A DNA stretch of 64,000 nt from Sediminibacterium sp. (GCA_030054095.1 JASGCO010000009.1:1-64000); one strand, 5' to 3'. Positions 43,662-53,201 are shown, counted from the first letter of the stretch. Program-made: numbers and translations. The notes: a model not told the origin generated them from the sequence alone.

Positions 43662-46073
43662 ATGAAATGGAATCAAGTAGCCCTTATGCTTTTTATAGCG
43701 GGGTTTTCAAATGCGCAATCTAACCTGAGCGGGAAAGTAGTACTAGCCGACAATACCCCAGCAGCGTACACGCCGGTAAGCATTCAACAAACCTACTATA
43801 GCGTACTTACCAACGAACAAGGTGAATTCGTGTTCCCTGCCCTAAAGTCTGGCACGTATGTTTTAACTACGAAACAACTAGGCTATAAACCACACTTTGA
43901 TACGGTATCCGTTCCGGTTAAATCACCACTAACCATACAGCTGCAATCCAACGATATTAATCTTTCAGATGTTATTGTAAGCGCTGTAAGGGTAAACAAA
44001 GGCAGCGGCATGGCGTTTAATGATGTATCCAAGGCGCAGATTGACAAACAAAATCTGGGGCAGGATATTCCAATACTTCTGAATAATCTGACGGGAGTTG
44101 TTGTAAATTCAGATGCAGGAAATGGAATCGGCTACACAGGTATAAGAGTAAGGGGAAGCGATGCAACTCGTGTTAATATTACTATTAATGGGGTTCCCGT
44201 TAATGACGCAGAATCGCAGGGAACCTTCTGGGTAAACATGCCCGACCTGGTTTCATCCGTTAACAGTATTCAGGTACAACGTGGTGTAGGTGCCTCTACA
44301 AATGGCTCCGGTGCTTTTGGGGCCAGCATCAATCTCGAAACCAACACACTTAATACTAAACCATACGCCCAACTTATCAGTACTGCCGGATCATTCAATA
44401 CCTTCCGCAATACCTTAGCCGCGGGAACAGGACTGTTAAATAAACGCTTTGCCATAGATGTGAGAGGGTCTCAAATCAACAGTAATGGCTACATTGACAG
44501 AGCCAGTTCTCTGTTACGCTCTTATTATGTATCGGCAGGATACTATGGAGCGAAAACGGTTATCAAAGCCATTAGTTTTAACGGCTGGGAAAAAACATAT
44601 CAAGCCTGGTATTATGTTCCCGAAGACAGTATTAAAAAAGGCAACCGTACGTTTAATCCCGCCGGGCTTTATTATGATGCCAATGGAAAATTACAATACT
44701 ACGATAATGAAACCGACAATTATAACCAGAACAACAACCAACTGCATTTTATACACACCGTGAATAATCAATGGCGTGTAAGTTTAACCGGACATTTTAC
44801 AAAAGGAAAAGGGTATTACGAGCAGTTTAAACAAGCACAAGCCTTCTCGAAATACGGCATCATGGATTTTACCAAAAACGGAACACTTATTACCAGAAGT
44901 GATATGATCCGACGTCTCTGGTTGGATAATAATTATGCCGGATTGCTCGGAAACATACGTTATCAGCCTACTGCTCGCATCGAGGTATTGCTTGGCGGAG
45001 CTTACAGCAGTTACTACGGCAAGCATTTTGGTAAAATAGTCAGTAATGCCGAGGGGAATCCAAATGGTGTAGATCACCGGTACTATTTTAACACCGCTAA
45101 CAAAAATGACGGAAGCGCCTTCATAAAACTAAATTACAAACCGGTTGACGAGGTGAACATGTTTATTGATTTGCAACAACGGATAGTTAATTACAGATAC
45201 TTAGGTTTCAATGATGCATTTCAGGAAGCTGTACAGGTCGTAAAATACAATTTCTTTAACCCGAAATTAGGCATCAGTTGGGATGTTGCTAAACAGAGTA
45301 ATATTTATGCTTCGGTTGCCGTAGCAAACAAGGAACCCAACCGTGACGACTTTGTGCAATCGAATCCGAAATCGCGCCCAAGACCCGAACAACTGATAGA
45401 CGTGGAAGCAGGTTGGCGACAATATTATCAGCGGCTAAACTGGGGTATTAACGGGTATTACATGCACTACAACGACCAATTGGTCTTAAACGGCCAGATA
45501 AACAATGTTGGCGCTTACAATCGCATAAACGCGGGCACCAGCTACCGGCGAGGGATAGAAATAGAAATGGCCTGGCAACCTATAAAAATGATTGGTGTTA
45601 ACGGAAACATTGCGTTCTCAGAAAATAAAATCCTTTCTTTTACACAGTACATTGACAGTAATGATGTGAATTATAATTACATCACACAATCGGCGATAGA
45701 ATATAAAAACACCGACATTTCTTTTTCTCCTAATGTAGTTGCCGCCGCCGGCCTTGTTTTGAAACCATGGCGCACATTGGATATTACCCTTCAGGGAAAA
45801 CATGTGGGGCGCCAATACCTTGACAATACCAGCACAAACAGCCGGTCCATTCCAGCTTATCAGACTGCCGATTTGTTAATGAGTTACACCTTTAACGGCA
45901 AAGTACTTAAGGAATTGGTTTTAACTGGTGGCTTATATAACCTTTTTAACGCTCAGTACATCACTAACGGTTATACCTACGCTTCGTATGTAGGCACAGC
46001 GTTAATAAACTACAATAATTTTGCACCGGCTGCTCCATTAAACTTTTTGGCCGGCATAAAACTGAAGTTTTGA
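43662..46073 (+). CDS. TonB-dependent receptor, predicted thiamine transporter
   Basis: 803 residues: signal peptide (cleavage near SNAQS), a carboxypeptidase-regulatory-like domain (LSGKVVLADNTPAAYTPVSI), a plug domain (LNNLTGVVVNSDAGNGIGY, IRVRGSDATRVNITINGVP) and a 22-strand barrel ending in the aromatic LAGIKLKF. The upstream TPP riboswitch indicates thiamine or a thiamine precursor as substrate; outer-membrane receptors under thi boxes are known from other Bacteroidota. No pnuT or thiamine biosynthesis gene is near. Confidence 0.9.
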   Translation: MKWNQVALMLFIAGFSNAQSNLSGKVVLADNTPAAYTPVSIQQTYYSVLTNEQGEFVFPALKSGTYVLTTKQLGYKPHFDTVSVPVKSPLTIQLQSNDINLSDVIVSAVRVNKGSGMAFNDVSKAQIDKQNLGQDIPILLNNLTGVVVNSDAGNGIGYTGIRVRGSDATRVNITINGVPVNDAESQGTFWVNMPDLVSSVNSIQVQRGVGASTNGSGAFGASINLETNTLNTKPYAQLISTAGSFNTFRNTLAAGTGLLNKRFAIDVRGSQINSNGYIDRASSLLRSYYVSAGYYGAKTVIKAISFNGWEKTYQAWYYVPEDSIKKGNRTFNPAGLYYDANGKLQYYDNETDNYNQNNNQLHFIHTVNNQWRVSLTGHFTKGKGYYEQFKQAQAFSKYGIMDFTKNGTLITRSDMIRRLWLDNNYAGLLGNIRYQPTARIEVLLGGAYSSYYGKHFGKIVSNAEGNPNGVDHRYYFNTANKNDGSAFIKLNYKPVDEVNMFIDLQQRIVNYRYLGFNDAFQEAVQVVKYNFFNPKLGISWDVAKQSNIYASVAVANKEPNRDDFVQSNPKSRPRPEQLIDVEAGWRQYYQRLNWGINGYYMHYNDQLVLNGQINNVGAYNRINAGTSYRRGIEIEMAWQPIKMIGVNGNIAFSENKILSFTQYIDSNDVNYNYITQSAIEYKNTDISFSPNVVAAAGLVLKPWRTLDITLQGKHVGRQYLDNTSTNSRSIPAYQTADLLMSYTFNGKVLKELVLTGGLYNLFNAQYITNGYTYASYVGTALINYNNFAPAAPLNFLAGIKLKF

Positions 46074-46117
46074 TGAATATCATGTAAAGACTACGGTTTT
46101 CTTCTTAATTTTGCTAC

Positions 46118-46372
46118 ATGAAATTACGGTCAGGAACTATTATAGCGCTGAGTATTCTATTCTTATTACTAGCCTATCAGGAAACGATGGCTCAGTGTGC
46201 CATGTGCAAACAGGCGGCGGCCAGTTCGCTGGATAATAATCCTAATTCACTTGCGAGAGGCTTAAACAGCGGGATTCTTTACCTGATGGCTGTCCCTTAC
46301 ATTATGCTTGCCTTTCTGTTCCGTAAACAAATTGCCAGCCTCTATAGACGCTGGAGAAATAAACCAGAATAA
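46118..46372 (+). CDS. Small membrane protein of unknown function
   Basis: 84 residues with a signal or anchor helix (8-24), the motif CAMCKQAAAS (27-36) at the presumed periplasmic face, a second helix (53-70) and a basic tail (YRRWRNKPE). The CxxC pair suggests a redox or metal role, but function is unknown. It lies 44 bases after the receptor gene, so it may be under the riboswitch too; a TAATTTTG word at 46106 is too near the ATG to be a normal promoter. Confidence 0.65.
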   Translation: MKLRSGTIIALSILFLLLAYQETMAQCAMCKQAAASSLDNNPNSLARGLNSGILYLMAVPYIMLAFLFRKQIASLYRRWRNKPE

Positions 46373-46382
46373 TAAAAATGAC

Positions 46383-46406
46383 AAAAGCGGGAAAATCCCG
46401 CTTTTT
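46383..46406 (+). terminator. Rho-independent terminator
   Basis: AAAAGCGGGA pairs with TCCCGCTTTT around a 3-base loop, with a T run at the end. It closes the TPP-controlled transcript and may also serve the converging bshB1 operon. Confidence 0.85.
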
Positions 46407-46463
46407 GCTTTATTGTTTTAATATTAGCATTCGCTTTTGATGCCCTTCACTTCTGCACACCTA

Positions 46464-47177
46464 TTAAATCAGATCACTTAAACTATTTACACCAGGATAA
46501 CGCAGTGTTTTAAATCCCTCGGCATACGCTGTATTGATGGCTCTACCCCAAACCACATTTTTTGCCTTTACACTTTCGAGAAACTCCTTACTCGAAATAG
46601 GCGTGACAGGTTCTTTGGAATCCGGATTAAAAAACTGGGAAGCGTAACACAAGATTACTTCCAGCTTCTTTTCCATATACTCAGATATGTCAATTACAAA
46701 ATCAGGATGGATGTATTGGTCCTGTATGTATTGGTAAACAGCCTTAGGGCGCCAGGGCTGCTGATCGGTTCCATTAAGGGTTGTTTTTATTTTAAGTAAG
46801 CCACTGTAAAAACAAGCATCAGCAATCAGCTTAGAGGCCCTGCCATGATCTGGATGCCGGTCAGACGGGGCATTAGTCAGCACTATGGCCGGACGGTGTT
46901 CGCGGATTTGCTCAATGACGGGAATAAGATTCGCTTCATTGTTTTCAAAAAAACCATCTCTCAGATTTAATTGTACTCTGAAAGCGGCATTCAGCAATTT
47001 GGCAGCAGCATTAGCTTCCTGTGTCCTGATCTCAACGCTTCCTCTGGTTCCCAATTCTCCCCTGCTCAGATCCAACAAACCGATACGTTTTCCGGAAGCC
47101 TGCTCCTTTAAAAGTGTACCACTAACCGATAACTCTATATCATCGGGATGAATACCTATAGCTAAAATATCTATCAT
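46464..47177 (-). CDS. bshB1: Bacillithiol biosynthesis deacetylase BshB1
   Basis: 237 residues from ATG 47177, which gives the family N-terminus MIDILAIGIHPDDIELS; the frame is open 27 codons further but those overlap the upstream gene. The LmbE/PIG-L zinc motif HPDD (11-14) and the later PSDRHPDHG are present. The enzyme deacetylates GlcNAc-malate to GlcN-malate on the way to bacillithiol, the low-molecular-weight thiol of Firmicutes and many Bacteroidota. It follows a glutathione-peroxidase-like gene by 4 bases, a fitting thiol-redox pairing. Confidence 0.9.
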   Translation of the reverse strand: MIDILAIGIHPDDIELSVSGTLLKEQASGKRIGLLDLSRGELGTRGSVEIRTQEANAAAKLLNAAFRVQLNLRDGFFENNEANLIPVIEQIREHRPAIVLTNAPSDRHPDHGRASKLIADACFYSGLLKIKTTLNGTDQQPWRPKAVYQYIQDQYIHPDFVIDISEYMEKKLEVILCYASQFFNPDSKEPVTPISSKEFLESVKAKNVVWGRAINTAYAEGFKTLRYPGVNSLSDLI

Positions 47178-47181
47178 ACTA

Positions 47182-47688
47182 TTACGAAGGTAAAGATAAT
47201 CCGTTACTAAGCCAATCCAGAATCCTTTCCGCATCCGGTTGCACCCATGGATTAACATGGGTTGCTAAAGTTCCATCTTCGTTAATAAGGTATTTTTGAA
47301 AATTCCATTTTACCCAGGAATTTCGGACGCCGTTTTGCGCTTTAGAGGTTAACCATTTATATACTGGATGCTGGTGCTTTCCCCTGACATGAATCTTTTC
47401 CATTACAGGAAACGTAACGCCGTAATTCTTCTGACAAAAGTGTTGAATAGTAGTAGCATCTCCTCTTTCCTGACTGAAAAAATCATTGCAGGGAAACGCT
47501 ATAATAAGCAATCCTTTGGGTTGCCATTCATCATATAATTTTTGCAATTTTTCGAATTGCGGTGTTAATCCACACTTACTGGCCGTATTTACTATTATAC
47601 ATTTCTTACCCTTCAGTACCGAAAAAGAAAATGGTTTCCCGTCAAGCGTGTGAACTACAAACTGGTGAATAGACTTTAATTCTGACAT
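47182..47688 (-). CDS. Glutathione peroxidase family thiol peroxidase
   Basis: 168 residues with a thioredoxin fold. The peroxidatic Cys is C39 in NTASKCGLTPQ, a second candidate Cys is C67 in AFPCNDFFSQE, and the catalytic Trp and Asn are in VKWNFQKYL. Bacterial members usually take electrons from thioredoxin rather than glutathione. Being next to bshB1, it may act in a bacillithiol context, which is inference. Cytoplasmic, no signal peptide. Confidence 0.9.
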   Translation of the reverse strand: MSELKSIHQFVVHTLDGKPFSFSVLKGKKCIIVNTASKCGLTPQFEKLQKLYDEWQPKGLLIIAFPCNDFFSQERGDATTIQHFCQKNYGVTFPVMEKIHVRGKHQHPVYKWLTSKAQNGVRNSWVKWNFQKYLINEDGTLATHVNPWVQPDAERILDWLSNGLSLPS

Positions 47689-47724
47689 ACTACAAACGGA
47701 CTAAGCCGGAAACCGCTTTATTGC

Positions 47725-48594
47725 TTATGAAAAAGCCTTTAAACTCAGATCGAGGCTTTTTACCTGATGGGTAAGCGCGCCAACAGAAATATAATCAACG
47801 CCACAGGCTGCATACGCCGCAATGGTTTGTTCATTAATTCCGCCACTGGATTCAACTTTATATTTGCCGGCAATTAACAACACTGCTTCACGCGTAGCTT
47901 CTGGCGTAAAGTTATCGAGCATAATACGCTGCACTTTACCATGTGCCAAAACCTTCTTTACATCCTCTATACTTCTGGTTTCAACCTCAATTTGCAATTT
48001 CTTCTTATGTTTCTTAAGGTAAGTATTAGCTGCATCTACTGCCTGAATAATCCCCCCACAAAAATCAATATGATTATCCTTAATAAGGATCATGTCATAA
48101 AGGCCATACCGGTGATTAGCGCCTCCGCCTATTACAACCGCCCATTTTTCAAAAAACCGGAAATTGGGTGTGGTTTTACGGGTATCTATTACCCTAGCCT
48201 TTGTTCCTGCGCATAATCCCTGAAAATGATTCGTTTTTGTAGCAATTCCGCTCATACGCTGCATCACATTTAAAACAAGCCGTTCAGCTATTAGTAATTT
48301 TTGTGTTTTTCCCGTTACTGTAAATGCCACATCTCCCTTCTTTACAGGCTGTCCATCCTTTAATATGGCTTTGAATTTGAACGCAGGGTCTATTTCCCGG
48401 AAAATTTCTTTTGCCGCCTCTACACCAGCCAGAATACCATCTTGCTTCACCAACAATCGCATTTTGCCTACGTGATTTTTAGGGATTGTGGATAACACCG
48501 TGTGATCGCCATCTCCCACATCCTCCTGAAGCGCTTGTTTTACAAATGTTTTAAAGCTGAATTGCTTTTTGTGCTGAGAAATGAATTTACTCAT
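47725..48594 (-). CDS. nadC: Nicotinate-nucleotide pyrophosphorylase (carboxylating)
   Basis: 289 residues with the quinolinate phosphoribosyltransferase signatures EDVGDGDHT, RMSGIATKT, DTRKTTPNFR, GGGANHRYGL and LIKDNHI. It turns quinolinate and PRPP into nicotinate mononucleotide, the last step of de novo NAD formation to the mononucleotide level. Its start overlaps the DUF4783 gene stop by 4 bases. The order DUF4783-nadC with divergent rlmH is, from memory, a common Bacteroidota arrangement. Confidence 0.94.
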   Translation of the reverse strand: MSKFISQHKKQFSFKTFVKQALQEDVGDGDHTVLSTIPKNHVGKMRLLVKQDGILAGVEAAKEIFREIDPAFKFKAILKDGQPVKKGDVAFTVTGKTQKLLIAERLVLNVMQRMSGIATKTNHFQGLCAGTKARVIDTRKTTPNFRFFEKWAVVIGGGANHRYGLYDMILIKDNHIDFCGGIIQAVDAANTYLKKHKKKLQIEVETRSIEDVKKVLAHGKVQRIMLDNFTPEATREAVLLIAGKYKVESSGGINEQTIAAYAACGVDYISVGALTHQVKSLDLSLKAFS

Positions 48595-48965
48595 TGATTA
48601 TCATTTTCAATCCGGAACTGAGCAATAAGATTACGGCGGATAAGAATGGAGACCCGGTATTTACCATTGGCCGTTTCAAGGTTACCTGTTAAATATTGTA
48701 TAACCTCACTTGTATTACTAACGTGCGTATTGGTGAAATTTTTTACAGGATGTTTTTCAAAAAAATACTTGATATTGGCTTCCGCCTGTTGTTTACTGAG
48801 TACATCTTCCTGATCTACAATTTTAAAATTTACGCGCTCATCAAACAATTTCACAAGATCAGCCGATTTCCCCGCTTTAATAGCGGCAATAGCGTCATCA
48901 GCTACCGGATTGGCGGAAAGGAACCAGGAAAAAATCAAATACAGTATACCAGAAAACAGTTTCAT
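48591..48965 (-). CDS. DUF4783 domain exported protein
   Basis: 124 residues with a signal peptide (MKLFSGILYLIFSWFLSA), then an NTF2-like body: ADDAIAAIKAGKSADLVKLFD, QAEANIKYFFEKHP and the strand YRVSILIRRNLIAQFRIEN. This is the DUF4783 pattern found beside nadC and rlmH in Bacteroidota. Function unknown. Confidence 0.82.
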   Translation of the reverse strand: MKLFSGILYLIFSWFLSANPVADDAIAAIKAGKSADLVKLFDERVNFKIVDQEDVLSKQQAEANIKYFFEKHPVKNFTNTHVSNTSEVIQYLTGNLETANGKYRVSILIRRNLIAQFRIENDNQ

Positions 48966-49000
48966 TTTATTAATGTAAATTTAATCATTTTTATTCATCC

Positions 49001-49474
49001 ATGAAGATAACCTTACTTCAGATTGATAAAACACAGGATGCCTGGTTAAACGAGGGTATTGCTCAGTACCTTAAACGCTTAGGCAATTATGTCTCGTTTG
49101 AAATAGTTACAATTAATATGCCAAAAAATGCCCGTCAACGCACAGAAGCAGAGCAAAAAGGCGAAGAAGCTAAGTTAATTTTTGCTAAACTTCAGTCATC
49201 CGACGTGCTGGTTCTGCTGGATGAAAACGGCAAACACTATACTTCAAGGGAGTTCAGCGGATTTATTGCGCGCCACCAGAATGCTTCTGTAAAACATCTG
49301 ATCTTCCTTATTGGCGGGCCTTTTGGGTTTGATGAGAAGATTTATAAACGTGCAGATTTTAAAATTTCATTATCAGCCATGACCTTTTCTCATCAAATGG
49401 TAAGGGTATTTTTTGTTGAGCAATTATACCGGGCATTTACTATACTTAGAGGTGAAAAATATCATCACGACTGA
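49001..49474 (+). CDS. rlmH: 23S rRNA (pseudouridine-1915-N3)-methyltransferase
   Basis: 157 residues, the family length. SPOUT signatures include VLLDENGKHYTSREFSGFI, FLIGGPFGFDEKI and the C-terminal MTFSHQMVRVFFVEQLYRAF. It methylates N3 of pseudouridine 1915 in helix 69 of 23S rRNA on the assembled ribosome. It is divergent from the DUF4783-nadC pair, with 35 bases between. Confidence 0.95.
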   Translation: MKITLLQIDKTQDAWLNEGIAQYLKRLGNYVSFEIVTINMPKNARQRTEAEQKGEEAKLIFAKLQSSDVLVLLDENGKHYTSREFSGFIARHQNASVKHLIFLIGGPFGFDEKIYKRADFKISLSAMTFSHQMVRVFFVEQLYRAFTILRGEKYHHD

Positions 49475-49501
49475 TTGGTTAAAAATTGCAAAAACACCAT
49501 T

Positions 49502-49924
49502 TTAATCCATTTTCATTAACCAGTCCTTTCCTTTCTCCACAGAATCAAACTCTTTTATATTAAACTTAAACCCCACAGCATACGTGGCCTTAAGTATAAT
49601 TTGCGCCGCCATTCGCTGAAAGAGCGTACTGGACTGACACAAGGCAATTTTATACCCTGCTTCATTTCCCAATAGTTTTTTAAAACGGGGAATTACATCC
49701 GTACTGAACCAGGCCCTGCCTTCGATTGGGGATTTTTTAAGATAAAGACAATCAAACAATAAAGCAGGACGTTTATCTACTGGATATAGTTTAAGAAACG
49801 CTTCAAACATATCCTTGTATTCTTTTACCTCAATGGCATTATACAATACAATGACCATAATGTTCTCTCTCTCCAGAAATTCGATGCGCCCGTTGTTTGC
49901 CTGGTTTTGATACAAAATATTCAT
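49502..49924 (-). CDS. STAS/SpoIIAA-like protein of unknown function
   Basis: 140 residues. The alternation of strands and helices (NIMVIVLYNAIEVKEYKDMF, RPALLFDCLYL, GYKIALCQSSTLFQRMAAQ, GFKFNIKEF) resembles stand-alone STAS/SpoIIAA-like proteins of Bacteroidota. There is no phosphorylatable Ser motif that I can place. No neighbours share its function. Single gene, start ATG 49924. Confidence 0.55.
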   Translation of the reverse strand: MNILYQNQANNGRIEFLERENIMVIVLYNAIEVKEYKDMFEAFLKLYPVDKRPALLFDCLYLKKSPIEGRAWFSTDVIPRFKKLLGNEAGYKIALCQSSTLFQRMAAQIILKATYAVGFKFNIKEFDSVEKGKDWLMKMD

Positions 49925-49960
49925 GAGTGGTTGTGTTTAGAATACTTAACTAATGCTGCC

Positions 49961-50377
49961 TTAATCAATCGTTGCAATCACTTTAAGTTCTATTGCTATC
50001 GGTGTAGGCAATTTATTAATTTCAAGTGTTGTACGGCAAGGAGGACTTTCCTTAAAATATTCTGCCCATAATTTATTGTAAACCGGAAAATCATCCTTCA
50101 TATTAGTTAGGAATACGGTTACATCTACAATCTTATCCCACGAACTCCCCGCATCTTCGAGGATGTAACGTATGTTTTTAAATACACTATGGCATTGCGC
50201 TGCAATATCATAAGAAACAATAGCGTTATTTTCATCTAGTTCTACCCCAGGTATTTTTTTTGATCCTCTTTCTCTTGGCCCTACGCCGCTTAAAAACAAA
50301 AGATTACCAACACGGCGGGCATGAGGGTATAAACCTACTGGCTCAGGGGCTTTCGACGATTCAATTTTTTCACTCAT
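49961..50377 (-). CDS. RidA family protein
   Basis: 138 residues with the RidA/YjgF core: GNLLFLSGVGPRE, QCHSVFKNIRYILEDAGSS, VTVFLTNMKDDFPVYN and PPCRTTLEI, where the Arg is the substrate-binding residue of active RidA proteins. Members deaminate reactive enamines and imines or 2-aminomuconate. This one begins with an extension (EPVGLYPHARRV) that is closer to the aminomuconate deaminase-like subgroup. Confidence 0.85.
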   Translation of the reverse strand: MSEKIESSKAPEPVGLYPHARRVGNLLFLSGVGPRERGSKKIPGVELDENNAIVSYDIAAQCHSVFKNIRYILEDAGSSWDKIVDVTVFLTNMKDDFPVYNKLWAEYFKESPPCRTTLEINKLPTPIAIELKVIATID

Positions 50378-50469
50378 AATTCAGAATATGGTTAAAATTA
50401 ATAAAGAAAACGATGCTTTAAACCACATGCACAAAAATTAGTTCGTATTTTTACTAAACGATCTAAACT

Positions 50470-51873
50470 ATGAACGTTCAGCAATTATATACCAACTGCC
50501 TGGCACAGGGCGCTTATTATGTAGCTCATAATGGCGAAGCGATTATTATTGATCCCTTACGTGAAACCAAACCTTATCTGGATTTATTAAAGCGCGATGG
50601 CGTAACATTAAAATACATTTTTGAAACGCATTTTCACGCTGATTTCGTAAGTGGTCATGTTGATCTGGCACGCGAAACAGGGGCAACCATTGTGTTTGGC
50701 CCCGGCGCACAAACTGCTTACAAAGCACATGTGGCAAAAGATGGTGAAGTATTTAAAGTAGGCGGATTAAGCATTCAAGTATTACATACCCCGGGACATA
50801 CACTAGAATCCAGTACATTTTTACTGTTAGACGAATCCGGCAAACCGCATTGCATTTTTACCGGAGATACGTTATTTATCGGAGACGTTGGTCGTCCGGA
50901 TCTGGCTATTAAATCAGAACTAACCCAGGAAGACCTAGCAGGTATGCTGTATGACTCTCTTCAACATAAAATTAAGCCTTTGCCCGACGACGTACTAGTT
51001 TACCCCGCTCATGGCGCAGGATCGGCCTGTGGAAAAAACATGAGTAAGGAAACATTTGATACACTGGGCAATCAGAAAAAAACCAATTACGCGCTAAACG
51101 CAGAATCGAAAGAATGGTTCATTAAAGAATTGACAACAGGCATCTTACCCCCTCCTCAATATTTTGCTAAAAACGCGGCACTTAATAAAAACGGATATAC
51201 CGAGATAGATAAAGTACTCGATCAAGGCGGTAAAGCGCTTACTACTGAAGAGTTAAAACAACTTCAGGAAAAAGAAAATATTTTGATACTGGATGTTAGA
51301 TCTGCTGGCGCATTTGCAACAGATCATATTCCCGGATCGTTGTTTATTGGTCTGGACGGGCAATTTGCGCCATGGGTTGGGGCCACCATCCGCGATCTGC
51401 AAACACCCATTGTACTGGTGGCACCCGAAGGCCGAGAAGCAGAAACGGTTATGCGGCTAAGCCGGGTAGGCTACGACAATTGCAAAGGGTATCTTAAAGG
51501 GGGTATTGAAGTCTGGAAAGCTGCCGGAAACATTACGGAAACCATTACCTCTGTTACGGCAGAAGCATTTGCTACTAAATACAAAGAAAATGTTACTACT
51601 TTAGATGTTCGTAAACCTGGGGAGCACGAATCGGCTCATTTACCGGCAGCACTTAGTTATCCGCTTGACTTTATTGACAACTGGCAATCTCAGTTGGACA
51701 AAAGTAAGCCCTACTATATTCATTGTGCAGGAGGTTACCGCAGTATGATTGCGGCCAGTTTACTAAAACGTAATGGCTACTTGCATGTAACCGATGTAGC
51801 CGGAGGATTTGGCGCTATACAGAAAAGTGGAATGTTTGAGATGAATACAAAGTCTTGTTCAAAAACCGCTTAA
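50470..51873 (+). CDS. MBL-fold hydrolase with two rhodanese domains (persulfide dioxygenase-like)
   Basis: 467 residues. The metallo-beta-lactamase domain (1-240) has THFHADFVSGH (H54, H56, D58, H63), HTPGHT and TGDTLF. Rhodanese 1 (about 260-355) has ILDVRSAGAFATDHIPGS but VAPEGREA in the active loop, so it lacks the catalytic Cys. Rhodanese 2 (about 365-460) has HCAGGYRS with Cys419 and should be active. Such fusions oxidise persulfides to sulfite and transfer sulfane sulfur. Single gene, convergent with the efflux operon. Confidence 0.88.
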   Translation: MNVQQLYTNCLAQGAYYVAHNGEAIIIDPLRETKPYLDLLKRDGVTLKYIFETHFHADFVSGHVDLARETGATIVFGPGAQTAYKAHVAKDGEVFKVGGLSIQVLHTPGHTLESSTFLLLDESGKPHCIFTGDTLFIGDVGRPDLAIKSELTQEDLAGMLYDSLQHKIKPLPDDVLVYPAHGAGSACGKNMSKETFDTLGNQKKTNYALNAESKEWFIKELTTGILPPPQYFAKNAALNKNGYTEIDKVLDQGGKALTTEELKQLQEKENILILDVRSAGAFATDHIPGSLFIGLDGQFAPWVGATIRDLQTPIVLVAPEGREAETVMRLSRVGYDNCKGYLKGGIEVWKAAGNITETITSVTAEAFATKYKENVTTLDVRKPGEHESAHLPAALSYPLDFIDNWQSQLDKSKPYYIHCAGGYRSMIAASLLKRNGYLHVTDVAGGFGAIQKSGMFEMNTKSCSKTA

Positions 51874-51875
51874 TC

Positions 51876-53201
51876 TTATTTAACGAGCTGACCATTTAAA
51901 CGTAACAAGGCTGCTTCGGCCAACTTACAATTGTATCTGGCCTGAATGCGTCTAACCTGGGTTTCCTCTAATAAACGCTGTGTTTCCATTGTTTCCAGAA
52001 CCGCTGCTTTACCATTCCGGTAACGCTCCATAGAAATGGTTTGCAAAGTATTCGCGTCCCGCAGGTTTTGCTCTTCCAGTTGAGTTATCTGGCGATTAAG
52101 TTCATACGTCTTATACTGAGAGAAAACGCCTGCATCTATCATCAGAGTCGTTTCCTGAATCTGATACTGATTATTTAACGCATTAAGTTGCGCATCCTTT
52201 ATTCGTTTTTGTCGTGCCAATCCACTAAACAGAGGCCAGTTGGCCTGTATTCCGCCATTGATACCATCCTGGCGGTTAAGTACTAATAATCCCGCCTGAT
52301 TCTGGCTTCTTAGAAACGAATAGGAAGCATTTATTTGTACTATCGGAAATAACTGCCCGCGCAGTGTTTTTACATTTAATTGTGCCTGCTGTTCATTCAA
52401 TCGGGCTAACTGTAAAGTAGCATTACTAGTGATTGCACTTTTTTTCAGCTCCTCATAAACCGGCGAATAGGTGAGCGGGATCGAATCTACAACGTTATAA
52501 TCAACATCCGGTTGACGTCCCATTAATGTATTGAGCCGTACCTTAGCGTTCCACTTCTCTAACTCCAACTGTAGCAATGTACTTTTCACTTTGTTGTAAT
52601 CTGCCTGAATTAATAAAAGATCTACTTTTGAATCCAGTCCAATGTCACTTTTAACCCGACTGATTTTTTGCTTTTCATCATAAACGGTCAGATTCTGCCG
52701 GGCCGACTTTTGCAGTTCTTCAATCTTTACAATATTGTAATACGCGGCAATGACTTCATAGACTGTTGTTTCCATTTGCTCCTTAAATGCCATAGCAAAC
52801 CGTTTTTCCGTATTATCCAGTTGTTTTTTAGCAGTAAACCGGTTAAGTCCGTCAAAAATGACCCAGGATGCATTCAGTGCCGCATTTGCCGCGTTGGATT
52901 GCGCCCCGTTCCGTAATTGCGTGCCTCCCGTGGCAAACTCCTGATACGAGTTGACACTGGCGCCATTATACCCTGCCGTAAGATTTAGGGATGGGAGCAA
53001 ACCCGCTTCCCCCAAATTGTTCAAAGTTTGTGCCCTGCTCACGTTTCCTTTGGCTATAAGCAAAGCATAATTTTTTTCCAAAGCTGATTTTATAGCTTCT
53101 TCAATGGTAAGATGTTCCTGCGCGCTGATCGTTTGAATCTCCATGCCAACAAACAAAATCAGAAAGAAGATACTTTTAAAATATGCTATGGTTTTATTCA
53201 T
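51876..53201 (-). CDS. TolC family outer-membrane efflux protein
   Basis: 441 residues with a signal peptide (cleavage near TISAQ) and the doubled TolC repeat of strands and long coiled helices: LTIEEAIKSALEKNYALLIAKG at the start of the first half and NSxLQLARLNEQQAQLNVKTLRG-type sequence in the second. It forms the outer-membrane channel for the RND pump encoded just upstream. Its start overlaps the pump gene stop by 8 bases. Last gene of the marR-MFP-RND-TolC operon. Confidence 0.9.
   Translation of the reverse strand: MNKTIAYFKSIFFLILFVGMEIQTISAQEHLTIEEAIKSALEKNYALLIAKGNVSRAQTLNNLGEAGLLPSLNLTAGYNGASVNSYQEFATGGTQLRNGAQSNAANAALNASWVIFDGLNRFTAKKQLDNTEKRFAMAFKEQMETTVYEVIAAYYNIVKIEELQKSARQNLTVYDEKQKISRVKSDIGLDSKVDLLLIQADYNKVKSTLLQLELEKWNAKVRLNTLMGRQPDVDYNVVDSIPLTYSPVYEELKKSAITSNATLQLARLNEQQAQLNVKTLRGQLFPIVQINASYSFLRSQNQAGLLVLNRQDGINGGIQANWPLFSGLARQKRIKDAQLNALNNQYQIQETTLMIDAGVFSQYKTYELNRQITQLEEQNLRDANTLQTISMERYRNGKAAVLETMETQRLLEETQVRRIQARYNCKLAEAALLRLNGQLVK

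Noticed and set aside
43434..43676. Minus-strand open frame over the riboswitch
   Set aside because: It covers the TPP aptamer and the start of the TonB receptor; the conserved RNA blocks explain the sequence.
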